Assembly (NCBI RefSeq): GCF_001039355.2
Contig: NW_019774970.1
Location: 406,705 to 470,704, forward strand
Direction of reading: 5' to 3'
DNA: 64,000 bases
From: Lingula anatina
Taxonomy: Eukaryota > Brachiopoda > Lingulata > Lingulida > Lingulidae
The notes under the pieces were generated by a model. That model did not search any database and was not told the origin of the DNA. It saw only the letters and a list, made by a program, of their open reading frames with translations. The position numbers and the translations under genes were made by a program. Below are positions 21,675 to 33,600 of the stretch, in pieces (positions within the stretch are counted from its first letter, which is position 1; each line of letters starts with the position of its first letter).

Positions 21675-22811
21675 ATGGCGGACCAGGTTAAACTCTGGCT
21701 ACATTACGTTTTCTTTTTGGTTTTAATACAAATACAGGTGAGATTTTATCCTGATGTTATCCATGATTAGTTAATTTATTTATAGGTTTAAACGGAAAGT
21801 TGGTATTTAACAGTTTCTGTGGGACTGAGGAGGTTAGGGACGTAGTCGTTACGGATAAAGGAAAGTAACTTCGATTTTCCATTTTCATCAAATTACAGTT
21901 ATCGGCTTTGATTGCACTGGTATTTTAAAGTAGCCACCTTCCGAAAAGTGACCTCTCACTGATATCAGGAAATGGGAATTGATATGGACGAAGTGGGATT
22001 AGGTCTTGTAGAAATAATACCGGTGATACATGCTCGTGTTATGTACAACAGAGGGCTACAATGTAGGTGTCTAGAAGTGATATAATACAGTGACTGATTA
22101 CCCTCTAGAAGATTGCTTTTTCATTAAATATTTTAAAATGTGTCCCTGGATAATGCATGGCACTTGTCTGCCCTTCGCGTAAGGGAAAAGTGTACATAAC
22201 TTCAATCCACGGCCCTGGTAAAGAGTAGTGACTGATGCAGATTCGATGTTTGTGATGATGCCCCAGAAAACACTGTTCTAATAATGGTGAAAAACCACTG
22301 GCATTCAAGATTCTGCTGTCATTGGACTGGCTCATTTTTCAATTTTCATTTGCATTTTCCACGACTTCTTTTACCGGTTGTGAAAATTCAAGCAAGTCTC
22401 AGAAAATGACCACAATTTCATCCAAACATCTATAGACTAAGAGTGGTAGATACTCTACTACTCTTTCATCTAGACTAATCCATTACTTGTTCCCGTTAGA
22501 CGAAATAGGCGCCGTGAAGACTTCTATTCTTCATCAGTTAAATAAATAATGACGTGGGCGTCATTGTCTTTTCCTAAAACACATATACACAAGAGCGTAC
22601 GTCCATAGCCTGCTCTATATGTAATGATATTATACTTGAAGGTGTTAAAGTTTGTTAATATTCTCTTTAGGGAACTGAAGGCTGTTACAGCCTGTACTAC
22701 AATTGCTGGTATTCTTTGTGGTACTTTTGGTGAGTAGATTTATTTGTTAGTTTATTTTTAATGTTTTATTTGTTTACAGAACATATCCAACTGATTAAAA
22801 CGCACTCATGT

Positions 22812-22855
<44 letters not shown>

Positions 22856-23139
22856 TCACACACACACACACACACACACAGACGAGCGCCTTTTTTACAT
22901 CTTTTAACTTGATTATGAAACTGGTGTATTTCAAGAAGGCGCGTCACATTACTATGGAGATTCGTTTATAGTTAATCAAACATGTTTCACGTATTTTCAG
23001 GGTCTGCATTTTCATAGTGATAGCTGTTGTAATTGGTATCTGTGGTGGAGTAGCACGTAAGCGCCATTTGGCAAGACAGAGAATTACAGTAACAACTACC
23101 CCAGTGGCCCCACAAAGCAACGGTAAATAGCTAAAGGAA

Positions 23140-23184
<45 letters not shown>

Positions 23185-24258
23185 GGTGTGTTTGAGAAAA
23201 AGATGAAAAAAGAAGATAAGGTATATTTGTTTTAAATGTTAAATACAAAAACAAGGAATGGCATATCACACACACATCTTTTGTTAAATACAGTTTATAA
23301 ATAATTTCTTAAATTTTAGTAATAAACCTTATATTGACATCGAGCTTTGCTGTTTCAGTCGTGATGAGCGTTACCAACACTCACAATGTACAAAGTCACA
23401 TGGTACAGCCGCCCCCTTACCAGGCTTACCAGCCCCCACCAGCATACCAACCCCCCAAGAGCAACTACCCCCCTCCCGGAATGGGAGCCTACCCACCCCC
23501 TGGGGGTTGTTACCCTGCTGGAGGAGGAATGGACCCTGCTTACCCACCGCCAGGTAACACTGTCGCTATCCTTTAGTTCGGAACTCTCACCCTCTGGTAT
23601 TCTGTAGTAAATTAGTGTAGAAATACTCAACACTAACATTTTGCGAGAGGAACTTTGTGTGACGGTTTCTCACCTGTAACAATCGTGATTTGTTTCGGAG
23701 TGAAATGTCTTGAATCAGTGCAGCACAGCTGGTGACCCAGGTGAACTAAATCAGCATTTTAATTACTATGTTATTAAAAACTTAATAAATTGATTTTAAT
23801 ATAGCATAATGGATTTAAATAATTTACTGGGCCACATGTATCTGTTACATCAGCTAACGTCATTTAATCTACACTTGCGTGAAGTAATTAGATTAATTTA
23901 CATAGTATAATTGCAGCAGTATTATATAAGAATAATGCTCTAACACAATAGGACCTTTTTTCTGTAATCCCCTCAAACATATGTTCAACGTAAAACAGGC
24001 TTTTTTGCCTGTCTCTTTTATGAAAAACTCATTGTCTAATACAATATTTAAAAAAAAAGATGGTTAAATACGTGAGGTATGCCTGCATACATGTATATCT
24101 CGTGTAATATACCGAGAATGTTTAAATCAACATCCACATTTTTTCATTGGCTAATTAAGTGTCATCTGGGTTCTTTCTGCATTCCAGGCCCACAGTACTC
24201 ACAACCGTATGCCTCAACGGGGATTGGCCAGCCTTCGTATGGATACGCATTTCCTTGA
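21675..24258 (+). CDS. Small WBP1/VOPP1-like membrane protein with PPxY motifs
   Basis: Five exons in phase: 21675-21737, 22671-22729, 23001-23122, 23359-23553 and 24188-24258, giving 169 residues. The first exon is a signal peptide (MADQVKLWLHYVFFLVLIQ). Next comes a very short Cys/Tyr/Trp-rich ectodomain (EGCYSLYYNCWYSLWYFW), then one transmembrane helix at about residues 41-60 and a basic stop-transfer (ARKRHLARQR). The cytoplasmic tail is rich in Pro, Tyr and Gly, with PPPY (99-102) and PPAY (108-111), the core ligand of WW domains such as those of NEDD4-type ubiquitin ligases. The LWYFW block beside the helix is shared with WBP1/VOPP1 proteins; CYYR and Shisa families have a similar layout, so the exact family is uncertain. 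Orthology not tested. Confidence 0.82.
22813..22880. repeat. CT then CA compound microsatellite
   Basis: CT units (22813-22845) pass directly into CA units. It lies in the second intron of the PPxY membrane protein gene. Confidence 0.95.
23142..23182. repeat. GT microsatellite
   Basis: About twenty GT units just after the exon 3 donor of the PPxY membrane protein gene. Confidence 0.95.
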
Positions 24259-27200
24259 AACTAGAGATTTTTAAAAACTATATCATATCATGTCCACAGA
24301 CGGGAGCTAGCTTTCAGCGCAGGACAATGTTAGCAAGATCGCCTTCATCTTCCTCTTTTTCTAACCATATCCCTCTGTAGGGATGGCATGGTATTCTAGA
24401 GTAAACGAGAGGCCCTTCTAGTTTTTTAACTAGGTAAAGAGATGCATGGGCACATTCTTTTTTCTCGTCTTTCCCATTAAATAGCGAGAAAGCATTTTCG
24501 GATTATATGGCATCCCTTCTGAATACAGGAATGTTTTATTATATTAAGCTTACCTTAAGCAACTTTAAGGCAACTTATATTTAGTAAGGATTAAGACAAA
24601 TATTTGTTTTAACCTTCCGATGCAAACAAACGTAATCCGCGAAACAGAGCCTGCATTGTAGGGATATTCTTCCAGCTTATATCATTATGTATTTATCTTG
24701 AAATATTTCGTAAATGATGTTTTTATCTGTGATATTATTTGGATCGTATATGCCACATTAGTCGGTGTTTTAGCTTCAATGTTACTTGCAAGTGTAGCGA
24801 CGTCTGCCATTTTTTCGTGTAAAACTGATATACTATTTTAAAGTATGTGCTCTCCGTGGGGGGTAACTTTTATATTCAGTATATTTGGAAAAATATAATA
24901 ATGGCTTCAACTTATTGAATCTCCCAAAAGCAAACTTTGCATGTTTACAGCAGGTTGTCAGAATTGTTTAACTGTTATCTGGTAATGTAATACGTCAGGT
25001 GTAATCCAACGCTTCTATTTTTATTCCAAGCTCGTGTTTTATTCAAATGTATACATATAATGTATATATATGAAGGAGTTGTGTGAATTTGCATTTCTAG
25101 TAAATTTACCACGAAGAAATGTGTTATAAGAACCATAAGGTATAAACAACTGGGTAATCTTAAGTTCTTCCAGCTAGCCAGCCACCGTTTTAAGGTAGGC
25201 CTAGCCAAAAAACCCTCCTGTTTATATACGACACTTACAGATTTTCTAATAAATATGTTATTTTCTCATATCATCGTGCTTATCGCCTGCTGTTGTATAT
25301 GATCACTTCATCCACGCGGGTTTATTGACATAAAAAACAAAACAAAACAAAAAAATGACAATAAGGTTGAACAGAGTCAACAGATTATCGAAAATTATGA
25401 TACAGTAGTTTTTCGCTTCATTGTGCTTGTTGTAATTTTTGTTGTTACTTTGACCAAGGAGTTATAACACTCCTTGCTTTGACCATCCTCGTACCGCTTG
25501 ATGAAAATGATCTTGAAATATCAAACCAAAATCTTTTTATCACGCCTGAGCGCAGTTCAGTTCATATCATACGTTTGTCTTCGTACGTTTCCCAATTATT
25601 CCTTAAATATATATATACAGACTGAAATTTATTGATAACTATAATGAGTTCTGGTGCGATGTGACCATTGGAATACTATCACGTTTCCAATGATTTGTAC
25701 ATGCAATCCACGTCCTACGTGCAAGCCTATCCTTACGTCACGCTAACCTTCACTTATAGGAATCTAATGGAGGGCGGATTTTCTGTTAAAAGGACCCTCA
25801 TTTTCGTCACACCCGCTCCGCAATTCTGCAATGTTCAGGGACGGGTCAAGCACACAGCCTTATCTTTACGTGTATATAGCGGCATCATAGACTCCTTCCT
25901 TGCTTCTTGTTTGTTTTTGGAGAAGGGGAGAAATAACGCTGTTCTATTTATTTACGAAAAATAAGGCAAGCTGTAGATACATAGTGTGTGATCCGTCTGT
26001 GCTTCAAGAACATTATGGGCTGAATAAAAAGAACGTCCCGTTTTAGCCTTTCAAAATATAAAATAAAAAGGCGCTGTGAAAAATGATGAGCTTCAAATAG
26101 TAGGTCCCGCAATTACCGGTAGCTCAACTTAAATAAGTGGATTTGGACGTTATATTTTCAATCTTTGTTAACTTCATCAGTCAACTTCATCAGTCAAAAT
26201 CAATATTTTTTTATTTTTTCAAACCACTCATATTTCACCCCTCACGTACCCGGGTCAGAATACGGTAAACACGAATCAGCTGATGCTCTTGCTGAGATAA
26301 GCGTTCAAGAAAAGTGGGCTCACTGTCAATAAGCTCAGTGAGGCTGAAGGTTAACGAAGACGAAAGGTAGGCTGTCCATCTCTCGTCCACTCTCATTAGA
26401 TAACATGCTGAGGGTCATCTATTATAACCAACTCTTAACGCGGTAAACTCGGGCATTAACTGATACAAGGGGGCGAAATTTGCCCAAGGTTTTCTTGCTA
26501 TCTTCCCCAACGTTAACATAACGTGTCGCCTGTGATAAGTAGAAGAATAAGGTCTTAAGCGAAGGTGAGAGCTGATATCAGTGCAACTTTGACGGCAGCG
26601 CTAAAACCCATTTTGCATAGGACGGCGTCCTTTCTGCGTCCGTTGTGCGACCATGATGCTGGCTGTTGTCGTAGAAAGGAGGTACAAGAACTGCTTTAGT
26701 TGCAGAATGATGAGGATGAAAATGGACAAATATTTGTTCTTCGAAACTGTAAAAAGAGAAATTAATGTTAATATTATTGTATGTTATCATTAATTATGAT
26801 AACCCTAACATATTGTAATACTCCATAACTTAATAATATAAATTAACACACTTTATCTCTTATCAAAATCGCAATTAAGGCTCTCCTGTAGTCATTTTCC
26901 ATAAGCAATCTGTTGCACCCTGTATGTTTTCCCAAAGAAAAGCATGTGCATTCTTGTGAATATACTTAGTTAAAAGAAAATCGTAAGTTTTTATAAAAAG
27001 TTTCTTTGTCAGAGAAGTTTTTCGATAAATATATATTCTTGAATACAGAAGACATTTAAGACTCACAAGTGTGATTTATGGCGAAATAAAGATATATATG
27101 TATATGTATATCTTTATCAATTCAGGTAATTCTTGTTATCAGTCTAGTTGAGGTAACCGGGTAGTGTGCGTTATTTTAACCCGCTTCGTACAAGATGCGC

Positions 27201-27340
27201 TGCGGCCAAAATGCACAGAACGCAGACGTCCGCATTTTTAATCAACAGTGGTTGATAAATGTTGCATTTCACTTTTTTAATCTACAACTCATCAGATTAG
27301 TAAAATACCTCTTGGATTTAAGTGGCAGTAACCATTTTAC
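24259..27340. other. Intergenic DNA, no gene recognised
   Basis: Holds the 3' UTR of the PPxY protein gene (AATAAA candidates near 25241), a short hairpin with arms AAGGAGT and ACTCCTT (25458-25477) and a MITE end fragment (26619-26690). The longest open frame (25668-25964) shows no recognisable domain and no splice context. Confidence 0.55.
26619..26690. mobile_element. Fragment of the 7840-8051 MITE family
   Basis: The block GGACGGCGTCCTTTCTGCGT is identical to the inner part of the terminal repeat of the MITE at 7840. The outermost bases and the partner end are lost or strongly altered. Confidence 0.6.
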
Positions 27341-27344
27341 ACGA

Positions 27345-27672
27345 CACGTGAAATTAAAAAAAAAAAAGAAATTGTAACTCTGAAAGTATATGATGAAGTT
27401 TCATCCACACGTGACGTCATAGCGAGAAAAGTTCACGACATTGGCTCTGAAAACATGTATTAAGACTTGACAGTATCACTTTATGCTCGTATGTCCATCA
27501 TCTTATCAACTCACTTTAACTGGCTAGTCAATCCCACGTGTTGTGGCGCGTGTGTTTGTACACGTGCTGTGTTTTACATAAATACAGCTTCATATTTGGT
27601 TTTTAGTTACAAGACCGTTTCTAATTGCCGGACGCTACTCGTCCTTTTTGCAGTGTACACGCAAGAGAAAAA
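27345..27672 (+). promoter_or_regulatory. Candidate promoter of the white-like gene: four CACGTG E-boxes and a CRE
   Basis: CACGTG occurs at 27345-27350, 27408-27413, 27535-27540 and 27561-27566. A full palindromic CRE, TGACGTCA, overlaps the second box (27412-27419). A TATA-like CATAAATA lies near 27579, and the start codon is at 27673. CACGTG is the site of bHLH-zip factors such as MITF/TFE/USF and MYC/MAX; TGACGTCA binds CREB/ATF. Function is inferred from sequence only. Confidence 0.5.
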
Positions 27673-30600
27673 ATGTCAGAATTTCACGAAGTGGACGAAA
27701 CGCATGAACGGGCGCCCCTGATCTCCAAAGATTTTGCAGAGACGTCACTCTCTAATAGAAAAACAACCAGCTATAGCGCCCTGAGTATTGAAAAAGGACA
27801 CCCGAATGGAGGATTTCACGGCAGTTCCATGGGACACGACAAACAGCCCAATGGCTTTATGAACGGGAAAGTCAGTCACGGTGGAGGTGAACACGGGTAT
27901 ATGTTCGGTGGACGGAAAAGAGTCCTATCGACTAGACTCAGTTTCTCCGAGTCGTTCGATAAAATCAAGCTTACCTGGCACGATATCAATGTGTTTGTCC
28001 CGCCGCCTGAGCGGAAGTGGTTTCATTGCCTTAGAAACGGAGACGGGAGAGCCGAACCTGGGGCCAAGCAGATTCTGAGCAATGGTAAGAAAACATTTTT
28101 TCTCTTTATTTCCTTCTTATCTTTGGTTATCTCTAAAACCAAATTGAGAGATGAAAGTGGGATATGATGCTTTTTATCCAATTTCCTTGTGTTTTTCTTT
28201 TTTTTTAATTTGCTATAACATTATTTATAAAGCGCTAAACTGAAAGTCTTGATGTTTCTGCATGTTTCTCTTTTTCCATTTTTTTTCAATATTCAGGGAT
28301 CTAAAATAGTTAGAACGTTTCAGGATGCTATAAGTTAGGTTACTGTAGTCAGTAATATACATAGCAATCTCAAATAAGTGGACTTCAGATAAAAATTAAC
28401 GATATATGATCATTGCACAAGTTCATTTCACTCCAAATTTCAGAGCCACATAGACTGGCTTTCATTCAATTCCCTTGTAAATGATTAATTTCATTTGCTC
28501 CAAGGGTAAAAAAAATGGGACGCTTAAGTTAAAAGTGTCATTTTTACATGTCTTTTTTTGGCCAATAACTTAGGTTTCAAAAATATTTGTCAAATAATTT
28601 TAGGGTTCTGTGAAGTGGTTGAAGTGGGTTACTACAACCTTTAACCTACCAAAGAACACCAAACCAGAAATATGCAGATAAAACGCTATTTGGTCATAAA
28701 AATATTTTATATAAACAGTTTACAAATTCCTCATCTTTACACGAACTTGCATCATGTGGGCGTTCGAAAAGCGTTTAAAAACAAGGGTCAGGAGCACCAA
28801 AGACGGTCACATTCATTGACAGCCTCCCCAGCCAAGTCAATCCCCAATTTTCACATTGCTACACAAGTAAGCTTATCAATATGCACACTACACTTAGAGT
28901 GTTCACTTGATAGAAGTGTTTGTTAACGTTGATAGCGCGTTCAGTCTTACTTGGGGAGAAAACAGAGATTTAAGATCCGAGATCTCTGGCTCTTAGCCAA
29001 GGATAACTTTTTTTTCGTAGACGGCGTACCGGGTATCAGCTCTCACTGTACCAAATGTTGCGTTAGATTTAGATCTTTCTCTATACAGCGTCATCAATGT
29101 ACAATGTATAAATACACATGGTTTAAGGCGAATTAAGTCAACCCTTTTATTGGGTCAGACATACGTCAGTAAATATGACATGACCAATGCCGACTACTGT
29201 CAAATACAGTTCCTTTATATCGTCAGACCACAAACAAAAATATTTTATCATACATTTAGTTCAGTCACATTGGCGGATACCGTAGGGGGTAGTAAATGTA
29301 CATCCCTTTTACTTCACTAAATCACGTTTATATATGGAACTTAGATTTGTGCCGTTCTTGTGTGTCATTCTGTAACTTCAGGCTTTTCCCGCTAGTCTTT
29401 CTACAAATGAGAATGCCCAAGATGTACAGTTGCTGAAAATACTCCACAGCACTTGGCGTTCAAGGTTTCGGGTCTTATAGGGGTTTATCAGTGGGGCCGT
29501 TTACCTTTAAAACGCGTCATTTTCCAGCCGTATCATAAGATGAAAGCGACAATACGTTATCTACGAGGCGATTGATTTCTTTTCCGCACCTTTGGAGACC
29601 TTTAGATATACAAGTGTAAATATAACTACTATTTATAAATGACAGGTGCGTAAGAAGGGTGATACAGCTATCAAGAAAGTGCCTCATCATAGTTATGTGC
29701 ACAAATATAGGGTCAGAAACTGGACCAGGTTTTCCCTCTGTGTGTGACGAAATGACTTGCAACCCTAGACGGTTTCACTTAGTCAAAGATTGGGCAAAAC
29801 ACTTATATTTTCTCATGGCCAGAAATGCGCAGCATTCACGCGATACGCGAGGGCGCTACAGTAGGGCTTCACGTGACTCAACTAGCCAATCACAGCACAA
29901 CAATGGCATCGCACACAGACTATGTGATAAGTGCTCAGCCCATTGTCAAGTAGTGTTAGTTCATGGTAACAAGCGTCTGACATGTGCAGAGAAGTTTATT
30001 GTAATATATATTGTTATTATTGTTACATTATTAAATCTAACTCTGTATCCAAGTAGTAACTATCCTGTACCAAGTCAGGTACTGATGATGTGCAGAGGTC
30101 GTGTATTCAATAATAAGCCATTACCACTAATTTATAACTTTAATTTTGTTTAATATGTTATTCTTGAAAGAGTTCATGAAATATTATTTTAATTTGTTAA
30201 ATCGTGATCTTATTCTTTTTATATTCAAATAATTGAATAATGTGGGTAAAATTGGTCTTCCACTTCTTATTTGCATTTTTCCTTTACTACAAGATTTTTT
30301 TTTTGGAACAGTTGCAGCATTAAAATTTAAAATAAATAGCAATTTGAAAAATAAAGCATTTTGCATTATTATTAAATGATGATAGGAATTTTGGATTAAG
30401 AGATTAGTTAAATACTGAGGAGTGATATTGTCAGTCAATTTATGAATCTGATAATATGATTGAAAATACTGTTTGAATGGGGAATACCCGCTTTAAGGGT
30501 CTGCCGCTAGATGGCGTGGAGGTGAAAGCAGTCCTTCTTAAATCTCGCAGAATCTCGCTCACGGTTTTACACCAGAGTTTAACATGGAGCGTGTGCACGC

Positions 30601-33600
30601 GTCGCTGACAGTGAACCAACTCAAACGCAATTTACTTGAATGTGGTGCCATAACATCTGGATGAAAATGTGAATTGACTGAAAGGTATGTGTTTTCTTTT
30701 CATTTAGTGCTTGAAAAACACGAATGCTAACTATTTTCCTTGAAAAAAAACCGAACATTAGTCGAGGTGTGTGTGTCAAATCTGACGTTATGTACATGTA
30801 GACTACTGTAGGTACGAGTAGGCCTACGCTCATATTTTGTTTTAGTAGCACGAAAGACGAAGATTGTGTATACTTAGTAAATGTACTTATTTATTTTCTT
30901 TATAAGGTTACCCAAAGAAGGCCCATATATTGGGGGCAAAGCCTGAAACTGTCGATTTCAGGACCCCAGGACAGCCAGCTTCAAGAGCAGGATAAAATGA
31001 TTACTTCAGGAATCTTACCCGTCACTTCACATCAGCGACAATTGATGTAGCCACCAGTTATGCCTACCCTAAAACTGGCTTACAGGCGGCTGTGATGGAC
31101 AACAACTATTGCCAAGTGCCATGAAAACAATAATGCATGGATAGAGGGAATGATGTAAGTGAAAACAGAGGTCTAATATTAAGAATCGGGCCCAAATATG
31201 AGAAAGAATTATCAAACTAGGTGATGTCTGACTTCATAGAAATATAATATTGTATGTTAATTATTTAATGCTGTAACCATCTACCATGCTTTAATGGGAT
31301 ATGAATATTTCAGGTTGAGGAACAAACAGCGAAGGACACTGAGCATAGCAAGTTATAACAAGGAAAGAGCGCAATCTGACACAAGGAGAGACAATGGCAG
31401 ATCACTGCTTCCAGGTTTGGAGAGATAATTGCAGCCACAGAGAAGAAGTATATAAACAAACAAAACCATTGTAGACACATGACAGTTGGACCCGGACCTG
31501 ATTTCCCCTCTTTGNCGTGTATTCTTTTTGTGGCAACTCGTCTATCTTTAGGGGCCTAATTACTGTGCCTGGGTCAAGTTGTAACTGTCCCTTTAACATG
31601 GAAGGTGTGTTGACATGGGCAACCCTTCACTTCAAACGAAGCCCTGAATCCTCAAGAAAATTATGCCCACCTTGCCGACTTTGACATTCAGGTACACAAC
31701 AATACTGAGGCATGTTTATTAAGGCCAGTACCACAGTCCAACGTATACAATATCCAACATGGCGACTGTGGAAGGACTGAATTCACACTAGCGACACCTG
31801 GCGCCAAGCGGGCTGGTATTCCTCATTCTTGGCCTTGCACTGTGCATTTTCACATTTGTGCCAAGTGATTTTTCGGACTCCATTGTACAGTGGTAAAAGT
31901 TCTTCAATTGCTATGAAATTTTTTTATCAGAGTCTGTATGGTGCTGCTATCTGCTGGTGCTATCGGCAACAAATTAGTTTGCCTTTGTTTCTGAGTGAAT
32001 CAACGTCTAAAATCACTATTTCTGAAAATATTTACGTTTTGCTGAGGGTGGGCTAGGCAATGCACAGCACACTTTTTAGTACGTGTGTACAACAGAATTT
32101 TTTAAAAAACCCTAGCGATATTTGGTCAGGAGTTGCTTGAAGCATAGCACAGAGTTGCTGTCTATCGGCATCAGGCCGTTAGTTTGTCAATTATCGTGAA
32201 TTACCCACGAATCGCGAACCCATTCATTTCCTATGGCAATCCAGCAACTCATTAAAAGTGCACGCATGCGCAGTGGGCTAAGCATGATGTCATGCAGCGC
32301 ATTTCTGGGGATGACAAAATGGAGACCTTAAATTGCCCTTTAAAATGTGTATTATTGCATTCTTCATGCCACCTATCAAGGACCTCCAACAACTAGTTGT
32401 AGGTACTACTACTACTATTATTTGTTTGGTATTTTAAGAAATAATTTTAAAAACGAAATGTAGACAACTAAAATCAGTGTTCTAGAGCAAAGATATTAAA
32501 AGAGGACCCTGACACGACAAACACATGACATTTTAGAGAATCAGACGATTTATCAATAATGTATGTTGGTCAAAATGTAATGAAGACAGCCTTTTTACTC
32601 CATAAAATTTCTTTTTTCGCCCTTACAGTAAGCGGTTACGTGGAACCTGGAACACTTCTAGCTATACTGGGGGCAAGGTGAGACATTTCACGATATTTCC
32701 CAATCAGAAGTTTCATGTCATCTTCATAACAGTGGTAGTTCCTGAAGTTTACTAGAAGTAGACAGAATATAATATAATGCGTTAAGATATTGACCGTTTG
32801 AAGTAACTGGAGAATGAAGTAAAATAAAATATCTGTCTCGAACCCTCTGTCTCGATCCAGAATCCAAAATATAAGAAGATAAAAGGTAGTCACATATCTT
32901 AAAAAGTCAATCCCAAAGTTAGACACAGATTTATAAATCGCCACCTTACTTGATTGTTTTTGTACCAACAGCGGTGCTGGCAAAACTACCCTCCTGAACG
33001 TGCTCAATTCTCGCAACCGTGGTAACTTGATTGTTGATGGCGACATACGTGTCAATGACAAGTTGATAGGCAAAGGGATCACCAGTGTGTCTGCGTACGT
33101 CCAACAGGATGACGTATTCGTAGGGGCGCTCAAGGTGAAGGAACACCTGTGGTTTCAGGTTTGTATTCTTGCTCTCTTTAAGTCCTCTTTCCTTTTCTGT
33201 GATCTGGTCTCTTTTCTTTCTTTTCTATATTGTTTTCTTTTATTTTTTCATTCTATTTTTCTGTTTTCTAAAGTATTGTTTTCTTTTCCCCCTATCTTTC
33301 CGTCTCTCTCTCTCTCTCTCTCTCTCTCTCCTTTCGGTACGGGTTCAGATTTATTACAGTTGATCAAGCATAGGACCGGCAGCCAACTGATAACACTGAG
33401 ACTTACACTGTTCTCCATAGGCAATGCTCCGCATGGATCCAGAGATATCTTTTAAAGACAGGGAGAGAAGAATGAAAGAAGTGATGCATGAGGTGAGACA
33501 ACAGTATTAGCACAATCGGCGCAGTCACACCTATCACAGTTTAAACTGTAAAAAAATGTTAAAGGCATACCTTTCTACCCGGAGTTTGATGCCTAGTGTG

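Larger units (their letters stand above)
28085..32628. other. Large first intron of the white-like gene, repeat-filled
   Basis: No exon recognised. The distal half holds a dispersed inverted-repeat element (29815-32330) interrupted by a second insert (about 30478-31817). An n base is present at 31515. Confidence 0.6.

Noticed and set aside
25668-25964. 98-codon open frame
   Set aside because: No domain, no signal or membrane segment, no splice context; length is within chance for this window.
33169-33363. Phe/Leu/Ser-rich frames resembling membrane segments in introns of the white-like gene
   Set aside because: They are translations of pyrimidine-rich intron sequence and the CT microsatellite.
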